64,000 nt of DNA from Zeugodacus cucurbitae (Eukaryota > Arthropoda > Insecta > Diptera > Tephritidae). Within the stretch, counting starts at the first letter, position 1; each line of letters begins with the position of its first letter. The stretch covers positions 25,333,001 through 25,397,000 of the forward strand of contig NC_071669.1 of the NCBI RefSeq assembly GCF_028554725.1, written 5' to 3'. The translations under genes and the position numbers were made by a program. The notes below the pieces were generated by a model. The model made no database searches and was not told the origin of the DNA. It saw only the letters and a list, made by a program, of their open reading frames with translations. Positions 46,136 through 59,500 of this stretch are shown piece by piece.

Positions 46136-48749
46136 ATTGTACCTAACTCCTTAAGTGTTGAGCGCTTGCTCAAGCCTTTGGATGCCTTTTAATCTGAAAT
46201 TTTACTACCTTTTAGTAAAAAGAGAGAATTATAACAAGAGAGTTACAAACAATATGTTATCAGAGTTAACATAAATAAGCCTATGTATGTTCAGCTTAGT
46301 AAATTTGTGGACTATATTGGTGAATAAGGTGAGGATCGTTATATGACATAAAACCAAAGTCGAAATAGAGGACAGAGCAACGAGATTTATTTGAACACAA
46401 AATGTATTAATGTGATTGAATTTTCCGTTTATTATGTTAACAAAAAACCTACTTTGGTACAAACCTAAAATGTTATTAAATCCTGGAGTTTTTCAAGAAA
46501 GTGACATTAGAAGAAAAAAATACTTGGTACATGGTATTTTTATGTACCTACGAACATATTCCTTACATAAACTGATTTTTGCATTGAACTGAAAAATACA
46601 CGCCACAAGCTTTACATATATACATACATAATTAATTGATAAAAGGATTATTTTATATTTACCGTAAAAAACTATTAGTTAAAAGCACACTAAACACATC
46701 CTACACAAGCAAATAGCATACGAGTACATGCCGAACACCCCGCGGGGATGCTGACGGCGAACTCTGCGCTTAACGGTTAGAAAAGTATCTGCACACATTC
46801 AATTTCCGGTTAATTGTGCTGTCTGCAACTAACGAGTCTGATGTCTGTGCGTGGCTGCATCCGCTTCCGTTTCCGGTGCTTTGAGCAGCAAATCGACTAA
46901 CTCTTAACTTTTCATTCAACTCTTTTTGCCTGCAATTCCACATTCCACATTCGTTTACTCAAATCAGCACACGACAGGTAGCTGAGATTATATTGATGTA
47001 TGTATGGGAGTGGGGAGAGGAAGAAAAACTAAAAATAACTTTAGCAGAGGAGCAGCGTACAACACAGATGAAGTGGAATTGTGTTGGCAAATATTGAAAA
47101 ATCCCTTTAAACTAAAATACTTGTATATTTCTTTAGTTTTAATATTTCAATACAAAAATGACAGTCTCTATACTCAAATTCTCTATGAGTTCTAACTATT
47201 AAAAAGGAATACAGTGTTTGAATTGGAAGTTCAAGTTTTAAACTCAAGTTTTAAAAATACCATAGATCCATATACATAAACTCTAAAACCCTAGAATATG
47301 AAGTATTTCTTTACAGAGAGAGCGTCCTCTTCAGTTCTGAGTCGCTGTGGGTCAGATTCAAAAATACGGTGGATGCGGAACCAATTCGAAGACCTTTATG
47401 CTTGAGTGACCGGCTCTTCGTGAGGCCTTGGATCAACTGATTTGAATTGATCTGTTGTATATAGGGTCACATTCACTGACTGTGATCCTACTTCTATGTA
47501 CTCTAACTACAATTTTTTATTGATGACGTAAAAAAGAAGTAGGAGAGACGCCATCGAACCAAGGTAAATTTTAAATAATTTGTCCTTTGTAAAAATCACA
47601 TTATTGATTCTCAAGAACTGTAGTCAAAACAAATAACGGTACTACTAACAACTTTATAACGTATCCCATTCATTTATATGATGTGATTTCATCATATGTA
47701 CTTATTTGAGTGAGTCATTTTAATCAAATCAATGTTGCTTTTTATACAAATTAAATAAACAAACCCGCAGCTGCGTTAAAGCGGTCTTAAATAATCTCGG
47801 CGCACTCAATAATCGAAATCAGCACGCCAATCCACCCATAATAATGGCCACTTATCAAGGCGATCAACAAAGCCAAGTGTTTTGAGGCGCAATGCTCCAG
47901 GGCCACTCAGCAGCCCTCTCCACACAATGTGGGCCGTTTTAATCGTTTAAGCAAACACATTAAAATGAAATTTTTAGTTGCCCCTGAGCAGAAGCAGGGA
48001 GCCAGGAAGGAGGGCTCTTAGCGACAACACCAACCCCAAGAGCACGCTTACCCCCAAACACAACTCAGAGACACACTCAGCACAAAGCACTCATACAAAT
48101 GTGAAGGCAAACAAATGGCGAACGCATTTTTCATTGACATTTTATTTGTTTGTGTTGCATATCATGACGCGAATTTTCGACTGCTCCGCTGGAGTTTGAA
48201 AATCGCATTTTATACCCCCCGTCAGTGTTGAGCCCAGTGTTTTGCCCAAAGGGGTCGTTTACGCGCTTGTTATTGGAACGGGCGAGAATCCGTTAGCAAA
48301 TACTTGCACTCATGGAGATACATATATGTATATAAATATACATTGGAATGCAGAGTTGCGATTGCCTGTTATATTTTTCAGTATTTATTGGCAGTTTTTA
48401 AAGAACTATGCACTAGTGTATTTTGTCAATGAAATAAAAGGTTCGGTATTAATTTCTGAAGACGTCTTCCAATACAACCAAAGGTCATTTGATTTAATAA
48501 ACTCAAAAGAGTTTTAATACAAAAATTTCACATGTTAAATATACTCCAAACTAACAGTGTAACTTCCTCTTCACAGCATATCTAAATGATTTTCAGACTA
48601 TTATTCAAGAAAAATAAGCTCTTACTAACTTTATGCTATGTCCGAACTTCTAGTGGAATTTATAAACCGTTTCTTGATGTCCGAAATATATCTATTTGAA
48701 TAATCTGTTACTACAGTAGAAACAACAACAGTTTTAACAAAACAAACTG
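46136..48749. other. Unassigned non-coding stretch
   Basis: No gene recognised. Parts at 46720-46980 and 47770-48240 are less AT-rich and might be regulatory. Short open frames there carry no domain. Confidence 0.3.
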
Positions 48750-49830
48750 TTTTAGGTGAAAACAGCGCTAAGGTGGCTTAAGAACAACAAAGTTCCAGAG
48801 GCCGATGGATTACCATCTGTTAAAGACGGCGCCGAGGATTTGGTCGGTTGTATACATGCACAACGATTGTCTGCGCTAATTATGGGATCAACTTTTTTAA
48901 CATTGGATATAATGTCATTCAGACAGTGCTGTGTGAAAAACCCATTGTAAATAAATAGATTGGACCTTATAAGTTTGGCTTTAGACCTGTCATATTCACC
49001 ATAGAGCAGATTTTTACAATACGTAAAATCCTGGAAAAGACCCTCGACAACCATCACCTTTCTGTCAACTTTGAGGCCGCTCTAGATTGCACTGCATGGA
49101 GCTGCCGCTTTCGATTATATAGAATGACGTTCAGCACAACTATCCATCAAAGTCGGGAAGGACATCTCCAAGCCGTTTCATACCAGACGAGGTTTTAGAC
49201 AGGGTGATTCCATCTCGTGCATCTTCTTCGATATATGTATTACTGGAAAAAGTGAGATGCGCTAAGCAGCTGTGGCACTATCTATTCTAAAAGGATAATG
49301 CTGCTGGTATATGTAGATGACTTTGACATCATAGGCATTACCCACAGAACGTTAAGGACTTTGCTTATTTCGGAGCTTAGATTGTTGGTAGCATAACAAT
49401 CTAAGTCTGGAGATCAAGCGCCGAATAATTCTTGCCAACATGTGTTACTTTAGGATCTGTAAGCAATTGAGAAGCAGATCCCTCTTTCAATGAACAAAAA
49501 TTATAAGTCTCTCATCATTCCCGTCCCATTATACGGCTTAGAAACATGGACGATAAGAAACCAATATGAGAAAGTAGTTTGAAACAAGGAGTAGCGTAGA
49601 AGATGAAACCATGAACTGTATGGGCACTACGGCAAAATTGGTATACATAGTGAAGCGCATAAAAATCGAACGAATGCGCTGGTTGGGCTATGGGTCTTCA
49701 CCCGAGACCCATGAGTAGACAACGTAAGTAACCATCCAACGGAAGTAACAAGTGCATAGGGACCTGTCTTCACTTGGAATATACAACTGGTATAATTTAA
49801 TGTTCTCGGCCCAGACCGAGTTCCAAAGAA
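48750..49830 (+). mobile_element. Non-LTR retrotransposon reverse transcriptase relic
   Basis: The plus strand, across many frameshifts, reads ALRWLKNNKVPEADGLPS, YKFGFRPVIFTIEQIFTIRK, ILEKTLDNHHLSVNFEAALD, GRTSPSRF-like, LVYVDDFDIIGITHRTL (YxDD-type catalytic box), NLSLEIKRRIILANMCYF and a late RWLGYG-like piece. This is the same family as the fragment at 9470-10080. It keeps the catalytic region, with YVDD where YADD is usual, but has lost other blocks. Confidence 0.75.
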
Positions 49831-52800
49831 GAAGTTGAAGAATTAAGTCCAAGATTCCAGTAAAAGTTTTTCAGAAAATTGGGTTTTAAAAGCTTATAGG
49901 TGAACGACCACTACTTAGAACTAGGTTTGATCACTTCCTTTACATTTGTCAGACCACTTCTCTGTCGATTAACGATCTCTTTTAAATATTATAGCCATAT
50001 CTAACTGAAGGAGTTAGGTATATCAAATTACAACAAAGATAAGAGCACATATATTCTTGTGCGACAAACTTGTGGAAAATTGTTTGCTATTATTCTGTAA
50101 AGATTCTTAAACGCAAGAGCAAATACTTTAAGAATATGCCAAAAGCAGAACTTCCTTCACATGTAGAGGGTGATGAAAATAACACTTAATCCTCCAAATG
50201 TTGCCAAACTTCAATTTATAGTTCAACACCCTCGGCGCACTGAATGTAGACAGTCAAACCACATCAGAATCATAAACAATCGTTTCATTGTCGTAACATT
50301 GGCATCAGGTGGGGTGCAGAGTGGGTGGCGCCGCAGAAATTCGCAATAACCTTGAAAACTGTACACCAAAGTGGCCACGCACGGAGGGCGTTCGAACAAA
50401 TGCCGGTGACGTGGACAGAAAGCATAAAAATTATTAAAGTGAACTACTAAAACGGAGAAAACTTTTTTCGGCACATAAAACTGACTGCGCGCCGGCATGT
50501 AGGCAATGAATTTTATTTTACGTCCGAAACTTTTTGTAATTCCTTAAACGATTTTCTTAAACAGAGGAAAAATAAAGGAAATTCGGTATTCCTTTGGGGA
50601 TTACGCGCAGCTTATGCAATTGTTGAACATGTATCACTCGTACCAGCCACACCGAGCCCTGCAACAACCCTCTGCTGAATTGCCTCAATTTATGCAATGC
50701 TCTCACAGTTTGCTGGCACTTATGAAACAAGCGACAGGCGTCGCAGCTGCATTGACTAGCGGCACGTACGAGCTGTTGAAAAGCCGACGCACACAATTCG
50801 AACCGAACATCGGCCGCAGTGGCGGTATCAACGCCGGCTTTGTGGGAATTTTGCATGGACATTTTTTTACTTCAACTCACATGCCGTCGAAGGTGGCTGT
50901 GAGCTTGGCAGAGCCACCAAAACCACCACCCACTTCGGTACGCTGCGCAAATAAACCTTCGCCTGCTTTGGTATTTGTACCTCGCGGCTTTTTTGCATTC
51001 GGTTGTTTAAGGGCTGCTTTTCAGCACAACCCCTCCGCTCAAGCCGGCAGCCGCTTGGAGTGGGTCACAATCACAATTTGGACTCCCTTTGGGTTTAACC
51101 GAAAATGAAATTGCGCCCATAACGCCACATGTTCGTCTTCAGCGGCCAATGCAAATGCATCTCCCCCCAAATGGTTATAGAGGTTTCGGCTCTGAGCTTT
51201 CCTCATTTTCGTTCGCTTGGGGTTAGTTGTATTAGAATCTCGACACTCGGCGTTTAACCCCAAAAAAGATGTACCACTCGGTATTTACGCATAGATTCGT
51301 ATCTATTCTATTGTGCGAATGCATTAATCTCGTTTGATGAGGCGCAAAGTTGTGGAATTTATTGCGTTGCTTTTCGAAAAAGTTAAGTGGATTTGAAGAA
51401 AATTAATGACTTCAAATGATTGCATTACAATTTGACTGCCGAAGGTGGATAGCCTGTAATTATTCGAAATCCCCACCCTTGCCTTGGCTGACTTGAGGCA
51501 GCGTAATTTCAAAATTAAACAAAATTTATGGATAAAGCCAATACGCTGAAAGGTGACAGAACAAAACGCTAACAAAAAGTCAGTTATTGAGATTCTAATG
51601 CAATATTATTGTATGCATTATACGCACTTAAGGGATCACTGTACTTGGAAATATCTAAGAATGAGCCGATACTCCACCTATTCATCGCCCTTGGTATTTC
51701 CAAGAAAATATGCTTCTTCAACTACTGACATCAGAACGAATCGGAACCTTTTTGGGGTTGAGACCATTCGAAAGATATTGATGTAGGAGCAGTTGGATTT
51801 TAAATATCCACTGATAGTATTTATATGAAAATGTGATCAAATCTTTCGAAAATCATGTATCATATACATTATAAAAGCAGATGAATTATTATAATAGTAT
51901 AGTATAATTATAATTTTAATCGACTTTGAATGGAATTTAACTTTTCAGGGTTCCAGTGCAGCACTTATCTCTGCAAAAGTTATGATTGCAAGGTAGCTTT
52001 TAGAACAGTAGTTACTTAACGAACATCACTTAAATCCACAAAGACCACTTCTTAGTGCTTCACTGAACTAAACAATATCTATAACCTTGTTCCATTCCAA
52101 AAACATGGAGTTTGAAGAACTTAGGAGGTAATGGATCAAGCGCAATACGGTATTGACACTGTCATCAGCGCCTTCCCTTTTACCGAAATCTTTTTCACCT
52201 CGGGTAACTACTAGTAATTAATTTTTTGGATTTCTATATCAGTATACTCTCTTAAGATCACACAATCAGTTAAATATCCATCATATTTTAAGGAATAATG
52301 TAATGCAAACATAATTGTCTAATTCTGAAATAGCCCAAGGCCACGACAAGTCGCCAGAGAAAATATATTTTAACAGTAGTCTCCACACAACACGTTAAAC
52401 TGACAGCAAAAGTCTCTTCTGACCACGTCAGAATTTTCAGTAACATTAATTTATTGTTCGAAATTTTAATCTTGTTCTAGTCATTTCGACATATTCTAAA
52501 AAAAAGAATTTCTTAAATTATACAGAGTCCGAGAAGAATTTTACTTAATCTTTTTAGCTTGAAAACCATAATATATTTTTTTATTATTTGAATATAGTAA
52601 ATAGGTGGCAACTTTCTCAAAATAATTTTTTAATTGCTAAGCCACTTCATTTCGATATCCATAATGCGGTGTTTATCATATTATAAATTTTTGACCTGAA
52701 AAAAATGTATACATATTTAAACTGAGAATGTAATTACAAAAGCAAATTAAATAAAGACCGAATTTAAAAGGTAGAACCTTCAGATCATTTGTATTCAATG

Positions 52801-53813
52801 TCAATGTCATAAGTACTAATGTTTACCGATTATATACTATCTTTCTGTGAGTAAAACTGACATTTTTACTTCTTGGAGTGCGATCCTTCTAATGATATTG
52901 CAACACTCATATATTATACTCATAGAAGTATGTAGGTAAAATTCGCAAACGAAGGAAAAATGCAAAAGAGCATTCAAGTACAAAATAACTTCCTATTACT
53001 TATGGGCCTGCTGAGTGCAATTGATAAACATAACAATATAGTCTTTATGCAATTATTCAACGCGCCTTCAACAACTTCTACGCCTAAACGCCTATAAATG
53101 TTGCTATACTCGTAAGTAGTATGTGCGAATGTTTTGCCATAAATTAAGGCGCCCCGACTAATTACAGCAAATACTTTGGGCAGAAAAATGCCAGTGACTG
53201 CAAATTACTATTGCGAACCACCGCCAAATGATGGTAGGCAGACAGCAAACAAGACAAGAGTTGCTCCGTAGTGACGGCAAAAAAATATCCAGTAAATTAT
53301 TGCAAGTGCAAGTACATTAATCATAAGGAATTAGCAGGTGAAAGTGTCTATGAGGCACTTATAAGAAGTTTGCTGACAGCACGGCGCCGCCTGTCTGGCG
53401 CTGATATTCTTGACTCGCATGGAGAGCGTATTTAGTAATTGATAATTAAATGAGAATGAGGAAAGAAAGGTTATAGGAATTTTAGTTATTATGACTTATA
53501 CTATACGGGTCTATGGGTTTATCTTTTAATAAGAAAATATAAATTCATAAAAAAAATTTCATAAAATAGTTCTCTCCGACCTTCGGTTCCACTCAACATA
53601 TTTAGTAATGCCAATCGCACAATCTTTTCCAAAACAAATATGCTAGAAAAATTATTATTAACGGGCCACGACTTCAAGAATGTTGTTCTTCAAATTAAAG
53701 ATTTTCAGTTAGTATGTATGTAGAATCAATATTCAGATTATTATTCGCTAAAGCTCAAGGCAGTATCTGAGAAAATACAGCCTGCAGAAATATGTACTTT
53801 TGTAAGCAATAGT
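49831..53813. other. Unassigned non-coding stretch
   Basis: No gene is supported except the doubtful frame at 50614-51108. The region at 50220-51270 is richer in GC than its surroundings. From 51270 to 53813 I see only AT-rich sequence with no repeat structure. Confidence 0.3.
50614..51108 (+). CDS. Uncertain open frame of 164 codons
   Basis: An ATG-started frame lies in a GC-richer island. It begins MQLLNMYHSYQPHRA and includes MKQATGVAAALTSGTYELLK, PPKPPPTSVRCANKP and VFVPRGFFAFGC. I recognise no domain, signal peptide or family. An overlapping frame on the other strand (50862-50557) is also open over part of it, so chance is quite likely. It could be an exon or long 5' UTR of an unseen gene. 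No clear splice sites decide it. Confidence 0.15.
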   Translation: MQLLNMYHSYQPHRALQQPSAELPQFMQCSHSLLALMKQATGVAAALTSGTYELLKSRRTQFEPNIGRSGGINAGFVGILHGHFFTSTHMPSKVAVSLAEPPKPPPTSVRCANKPSPALVFVPRGFFAFGCLRAAFQHNPSAQAGSRLEWVTITIWTPFGFNRK

Positions 53814-54109
53814 TTATTATACACTCGCAACAAAAGAGTAATCTAGTTTTGTTCACATAACGGTTATTTGTAAGTCATAAAACTAAACGAGTTAGATATA
53901 GGGTTATATATATCAAAATCAGGGTGACGAGTCAAATTCCGAATGTCTGTCTGTCCGTCTGTCCGTCCGTCCGTCCGTCTGTGCAAGCTGTAACTTGAGT
54001 AAAAATTAAGATATCTTAACGAAACTTGGAACACATGACCACTACCACGCCACAAAATGGCGAAAACCGAAAACACAGCCTATATAGTATATATGATGAT
54101 TTTCGTTTT
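53814..54109 (+). repeat. Dispersed repeat 'A', shortened copy
   Basis: Starts TTATACACTCGCAACAAAAG and has the GTTAGATATAGGGTTATATA, CTGTCTGTCCGTCTGTCCGT and AACTTGAGTAAAAATTAAG blocks. It then jumps to the TATATATGATGATTTTCGTT part found near 56337 in the long copy. It is therefore an internally deleted copy lying head to tail with the next one. Confidence 0.75.
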
Positions 54110-56590
54110 TTATACTCGCGCAACCTGTTGCACAGAGTATCATAGTTTTGTTCACATAACGGTTGTTTGTGTCACCAAGAAATATAAGAGTTAGATATGG
54201 GGTTATAAAGGGTGATTTTTTAAGAGCTTGATAACTTTTTAAAAAAAAAAAACGCATAAAATTTGCAAAATCTCATCGGTTCTTTATTTGAAACGTTAGA
54301 TTGGTTCATGACATTTACTTTTTGAAGATAATTTCATTTAAATGTTGACCGCGGCTGCGTCTTAGGTGGTCCATTCGGAAAGTCCAATTTTGGGCAACTT
54401 TTTCGAGCATTTCGGCCGGAATAGCCCGAATTTCTTCGGAAATGTTGTCTTCCAAAGCTGGAATAGTTGCTGGCTTATTTCTGTAGACTTTAGACTTGAC
54501 GTAGCCCCACAAAAAATAGTCTAAAGGCGTTAAATCGCATGATCTTGGTGGCCAACTTACGGGTCCATTTCTTGAGATGAATTGTTCTCCGAAGTTTTCC
54601 CTCAAAATGGCCATAGAATCGCGAGCTGTGTGGCATGTAGCGCCATCTTGTTGAAACCACATGTCAACCAAGTTCAGTTCTTCCATTTTTGGCAACAAAA
54701 AGTTTGTTAGCATCGAACGATAGCGATCGCCATTCACCGTAACGTTGCGTCCAACAGCATCTTTGAAAAAATACGGTCCAATGATTCCACCAGCGTACAA
54801 ACCACACCAAACAGTGCATTTTTCGGGATGCATGGGCAGTTCTTGAACGGCTTCTGGTTGCTCTTCACCCCAAATGCGGCAATTTTGCTTATTTACGTAG
54901 CCATTCAACCAGAAATGAGCCTCATCGCTGAACAAAATTTGTCGATAAAAAAGCGGATTTTCTGCCAACTTTTCTAGGGCCCATTCACTGAAAATTCGAC
55001 GTTAGCTCGTTAGTAAGTCTATTCATGATGAAATGTCAAAGCATACTGAGCATCTTTCTCTTTGACACCATGTCTGAAATCCCACGTGATCTGTCAAATA
55101 CTAATGCATGAAAATCCTAACCTCAAAAAAATCACCCGTTATATACATAAATGATCAGGATGACTAGTAGATTTGAAATCCGGATGTCTGTCCGTCCGTC
55201 TGTCCGTGCAAGCGATAACTTGAGTAAAAATTAAGATATCTTAATGAAACTTGGAACACATGTTCCTTGGCACCCTGAGGAGGTTGCTTTCGAAAATGGG
55301 CAAAATCGGTCAACTGCCACGCCCACAAAATGGAGGAAACCGAAAACCCATACAGTGTCATAACTAAGCCATAAATAAAGTTATGAAAATGAAATTTGGA
55401 ACATAGGATCCCATTAGGGAGGGGCACATTTGGATGTAATTTTTTTGGAAAAGTGGGCGTGACCCCGCCCTCAAATAAGTTTTTTTGTATATAACTCGCA
55501 AACCAATAAAGCTATATAAGCCAAACTTTATGCAGTCGTTTCTTTTAGCCATTTCCTTATACAGTCCAAAAATGAAAGAAATCGGATAATAACCACGCCC
55601 ACCTCCCATACAAAGGTTAGGTTGAAAATTACGAAAAGTGGGTTAACTCCCTAACGAAAAACGTCAGAAACACCAAATTTTACATAAGAAATGGCAGAAG
55701 AAAGCTGCACTGAGATTTTTTTACAAAATGGAAAATGGGCGTGGCGTCGCCGACTTATGGGTCAAAAACCATATCTCAAGAACTATTCGACCGATTTCAA
55801 TGAAGTTCGGTATATAACACTTTCTTGACACCCTGATGACACGGGTGGAATATGGGCGAAATCGGTTCACAACTACGTCTACTTCCCATATAACCCAATT
55901 TTGAATTCCATCTGATTCGTTCACTTTATAATGTATTCATAAGGAACCAATGAAGCTAGCGGAATAAAACTTTACACAAATACTGTATTTGAGCTGTGAC
56001 ATCACTTGTGGAAAAATTGTCAAAATCGGACCATGACTTTTCAAGGCCCCTGATATCAAACATGAAGAACTCAGTGCCTAAGGTTAATTTTTCACCGAAA
56101 ATATAGGTAAATCCCTCAGATATTTTAATGTAATTCATTCCCTCTGAATTTTTTTCTTATAACAGTTTCTCTCTGTACCTGAAATGGTAAAAATCGGGTC
56201 ATAACTTCCCCCAGATCCTATATACCTAATTATAAGTAATATTAAATTAAGTGATCGTATAGTCTTCGATACATTGTATCTTGGTGGTGAAAACGAGTGA
56301 AATCGGTTTAGGAATTACCTCAGTCCCCATATACTATTTATGATGATTTTCGTTATTCTATTGAACTTTATGCCGAATATATGGGTCGAATTGTGTTGTC
56401 TTTATAAAATTACATCAATAAATTGCGAGAGTATAAAATGTTCGGTTACACCCGAACTTAGCCCTTCCTTACTTGTTTTATTGGACTTTATACCGAATAT
56501 ATCGGTAAAATTTTGTGTTATCTTAATAAAAATATAGCAATAAATTGGGAGAGTATGATGAACTTAGACTTTCCTTACTTGTTTTTAAAT
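54110..56590 (+). repeat. Dispersed repeat 'A', long copy, with a mariner inside and a doubled 3' end
   Basis: It begins TATACTCGCGCAACCTGTTG. A mariner (54208-55139) splits it within GGGTTATA|TATACATAAATGATC. It continues with CCGTCTGTCCGTGCAAGCGA, CTTGGAACACATGTTCCTTG, ACGCCCACAAAATGG and GTGGGCGTG phrases. It ends GCGAGAGTATAAAATGTTCG, then CCCGAACTTAGCCCTTCC. About 110 bp of this end are repeated at 56481-56587. No protein is encoded. The family is common in fly genomes as I recall, but I cannot classify it. Confidence 0.75.
54208..55139 (-). mobile_element. mariner of the rosa (DD41D) type, N-terminally deleted
   Basis: The ends are AAGGGTGATTTTTTAAGAGC and inverted ACGGGTGATTTTTTTGAGGT, with TA on both sides (54206-54207, 55140-55141). 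The minus-strand frame 54968-54315 gives 217 uninterrupted residues of the catalytic domain: FSDEAHFWLNGY (first Asp), VTVNGDRYRSML, WFQQDGATCHTARD (second Asp), and SCDLTPLDYFLWGYVKSKVY (third Asp). There are 41 residues between the second Asp and the Asp of TPLD, the DD41D spacing of the rosa group. The N-terminal DNA-binding part, about 120 residues, has been removed between FSEWALEKL and the start-like MNRLTNELTSNF near 55000. It is therefore non-autonomous, although the catalytic domain is still open. Confidence 0.88.
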
Positions 56591-59500
56591 AATTTTTATT
56601 TCATTCACAAAAAACATTGTAAATAAAAACATCCAGTTTACATTCGCTTTTTGAAATAGAACTTTCCAGAAGAAATAATCATGGTATTGTTGTCCTTATT
56701 CTAAAAAATATTCATATATTATTAAGAGAATCACCGTCCTTCTGATTGAATTCATATCTTGGGCACTTTTAAAACGAAATAAGAACGTCTATGTGGAATT
56801 CCTATTGGCGTTATCGCCATTTATCGAAAATAAATTTTGATTCCCCTGTATGAAACGAGTATAGCAAACAGTAATAGAAAAAGTTATACCTTGCCGTTTG
56901 TAATAATTGAGAACGAGAAAAAAACAAGCGCGGATATTTAAAAGAAAGAAAGAATTTAAGATGAAATTTACAAATCAGAAACAATTTCAAATTTTATTTT
57001 ATTAAATGGAAAAATTCTTGAATATGTCAAGTTTTAAAAAAGGGGATAAAAGGGGATGGAGGGATATTTCCAAAAAAACTAAATCCATTCTGCCATCGCG
57101 ACGGAGACGGTAAGTTAAATTGTGTTTTTTATCTAAGAAGTTATGTACATAACTATATATTTAAGGTATGGAAGTATTTAAAATACAAAACCAAGAGTAA
57201 ACTAGTTCACAACAAGTTCGAGTTAGAGTAACAGTAGGAGGAATTAGTAATCAGATACCACTTACTTCTTTGGAAGAAGCTATTGCGAGTTTGATGCAGT
57301 TCAATAATCAGTTGGATCCACCAGTTAGAGTGGTCGGATTAACCGGAAGCGAGGAGAATCAAAATGAGATGCTGGAAGTATCACATATTTTATAAGAAAG
57401 TTTGGAAATATGTCGGCAATACTTCTTCCGGTATACACGATATATGTATAATCGCACCAACGTGTCCAAAAAAAAAAATAAAAAAATAACAGATGTAATT
57501 GTTGGGTAAACATACGGAAGTGCAACAAATACAGTGCCCGTGTTTACGTAGAGTCATTAAGGACTAATTTAAAGATGAGTCTCAATTCACAAGAAAGAAT
57601 ATTTTATTGGAAGAAAAGGTACTATATAAAATATAAATAAAAAATTTCGATTACTATTCTTTGGCGTTACGACATATGTACTTCAAGAATACGAATTTAA
57701 GAGCAAAACGAACAACGACAACAACTTGGTAATTGCAGTTAAAACGACAACGACAGCTGGAATAGGGCCGAATATGTCTCTATACCAAAATTGGTACAGT
57801 CGGTCTAACAAATCAGTATTAAATTCAATATAGGGATTTCCAAGTTGCAAGAGTATATATTACTTACTTAGTCAAAACAATTGTATACGTCCCTTATGGA
57901 AAGAAACATGTCACGTATATCCTCATCCTGCAACATAAATTAATCCAAATGTGGACCATTCGCGCAATAAGTGATGTTCTATCGATCTCGCATTACACAT
58001 CAGTTAGTAAAATACATTATACGATACCACCATCATTATCAGCAAAACAAATAAAATGCAGGTGAAGGACGAAGGTGCAGTCGTTACCGTAACCTAAAGA
58101 GGATATTACTTTGTCTAATGCAAATGCGAAATGATGAGTGATATTCCAAAAATATCACTTTATAGCAGTCAATCAATCATATGCTTGAGAGTTGAAATCC
58201 AAACTGTCCATATTACTTATTATAAGATAAATCATATTTTTCCAACCAACCATAACACCTTCAACGCACTCCTTTGTACATCGTGATACATAAAACCCCT
58301 GATCAAATATATTGAGCAACATTGTAGCGCATTGGCTAAGCCAGCTGCTGCAATTTACTCGATTAACGTCACTCAAAAAGGCGCAGACGCAGGCGCGGCC
58401 AAGTGTAAGCTGATCCTTTAAACACCACTGATCCGAAATCGACACTGATCGTCAACAATTTTGCCTGCGCATTGCCCAACCTGTCGTCATCAATTTTCGA
58501 ATTTACAATTCTAAAAAAACCACTGAAAAAATAACTGGCCCGCCCATGGAAATGCAAAGAAGGCATAAAGAAAACAAAACGAGACAATAGGAATGACTAA
58601 CGAAGCAACCAAAAAGAAAACGATGATGAGCACATGGCAGATGCGCCAATAACGAGCGCATATATTATGGGTTGCGTGCGCTCGTAGCCACTTAAGACGC
58701 TGGTCAAAAGTCAGCTGTCCGCGGCAGTATTGGAAACATTGGAGCTCAACTGCCGAATGCGAAGGTGATCGAAGCGCCGAAAAAAATCACTAAATACTTG
58801 AAACATATTTGCCCAAAATTCTTTTCCACTCACTTTCGGTTGGGCGACGCGCTGAGGGCGTAATCCAACGTTTTATAGAGAAACAACAAAAAACGTTGGC
58901 AGTAACAAACTCGAGAACTCGCTGCATGAAGGATCACTTGAGTCAGACAATCGAGGGAAATGTGGCGAACGAACGGAGCGATCCGGACAGGTAGACTGCT
59001 TGCTTGATTGCAGCAACAACAGCGACCACTGCTACGATTTCAGCTGAGGACAGGTGCTTTTCGCTTGGACCCTTGCAGATGCGCCTTTATTTTGAATTAT
59101 GAAATTACTTGTATTTGATATTCATATTGTTTAGCGAACAGACGCAGCTTGTTGGCGATCGTTTGTATGTTATTGTTGGAGCACACTCGAGTGCAGCCTC
59201 CTCCACTCATAATAATTATTATGCTCATTGTGATGATTGTTTCGGCGAACGTGCGCCTTCGTTCTTCATAAAATGCACTGAGACCCATACGATTTGTTGT
59301 TATTTATTACAAAAACATGTATATGCACGTACATACCCCGCGACTTCTCGCTGACCACAGATCGTTCGTGGTCACAAAAGGGTGCATTGTTACGACAGTG
59401 TGGAACTTACAAGATCTTTATCAGCTACTTGGTATCAAAAAATCAAATTGACTGTTCCTCTGCTCATCTTGTAGAACGTGTAATTACATAGTTTGAAGGA

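Noticed and set aside
53940..53985. Tandem CTGTCCGT array resembling a CRISPR-like or satellite array
   Set aside because: It is a short internal block of dispersed repeat 'A' with no spacers, present in all copies of that repeat.
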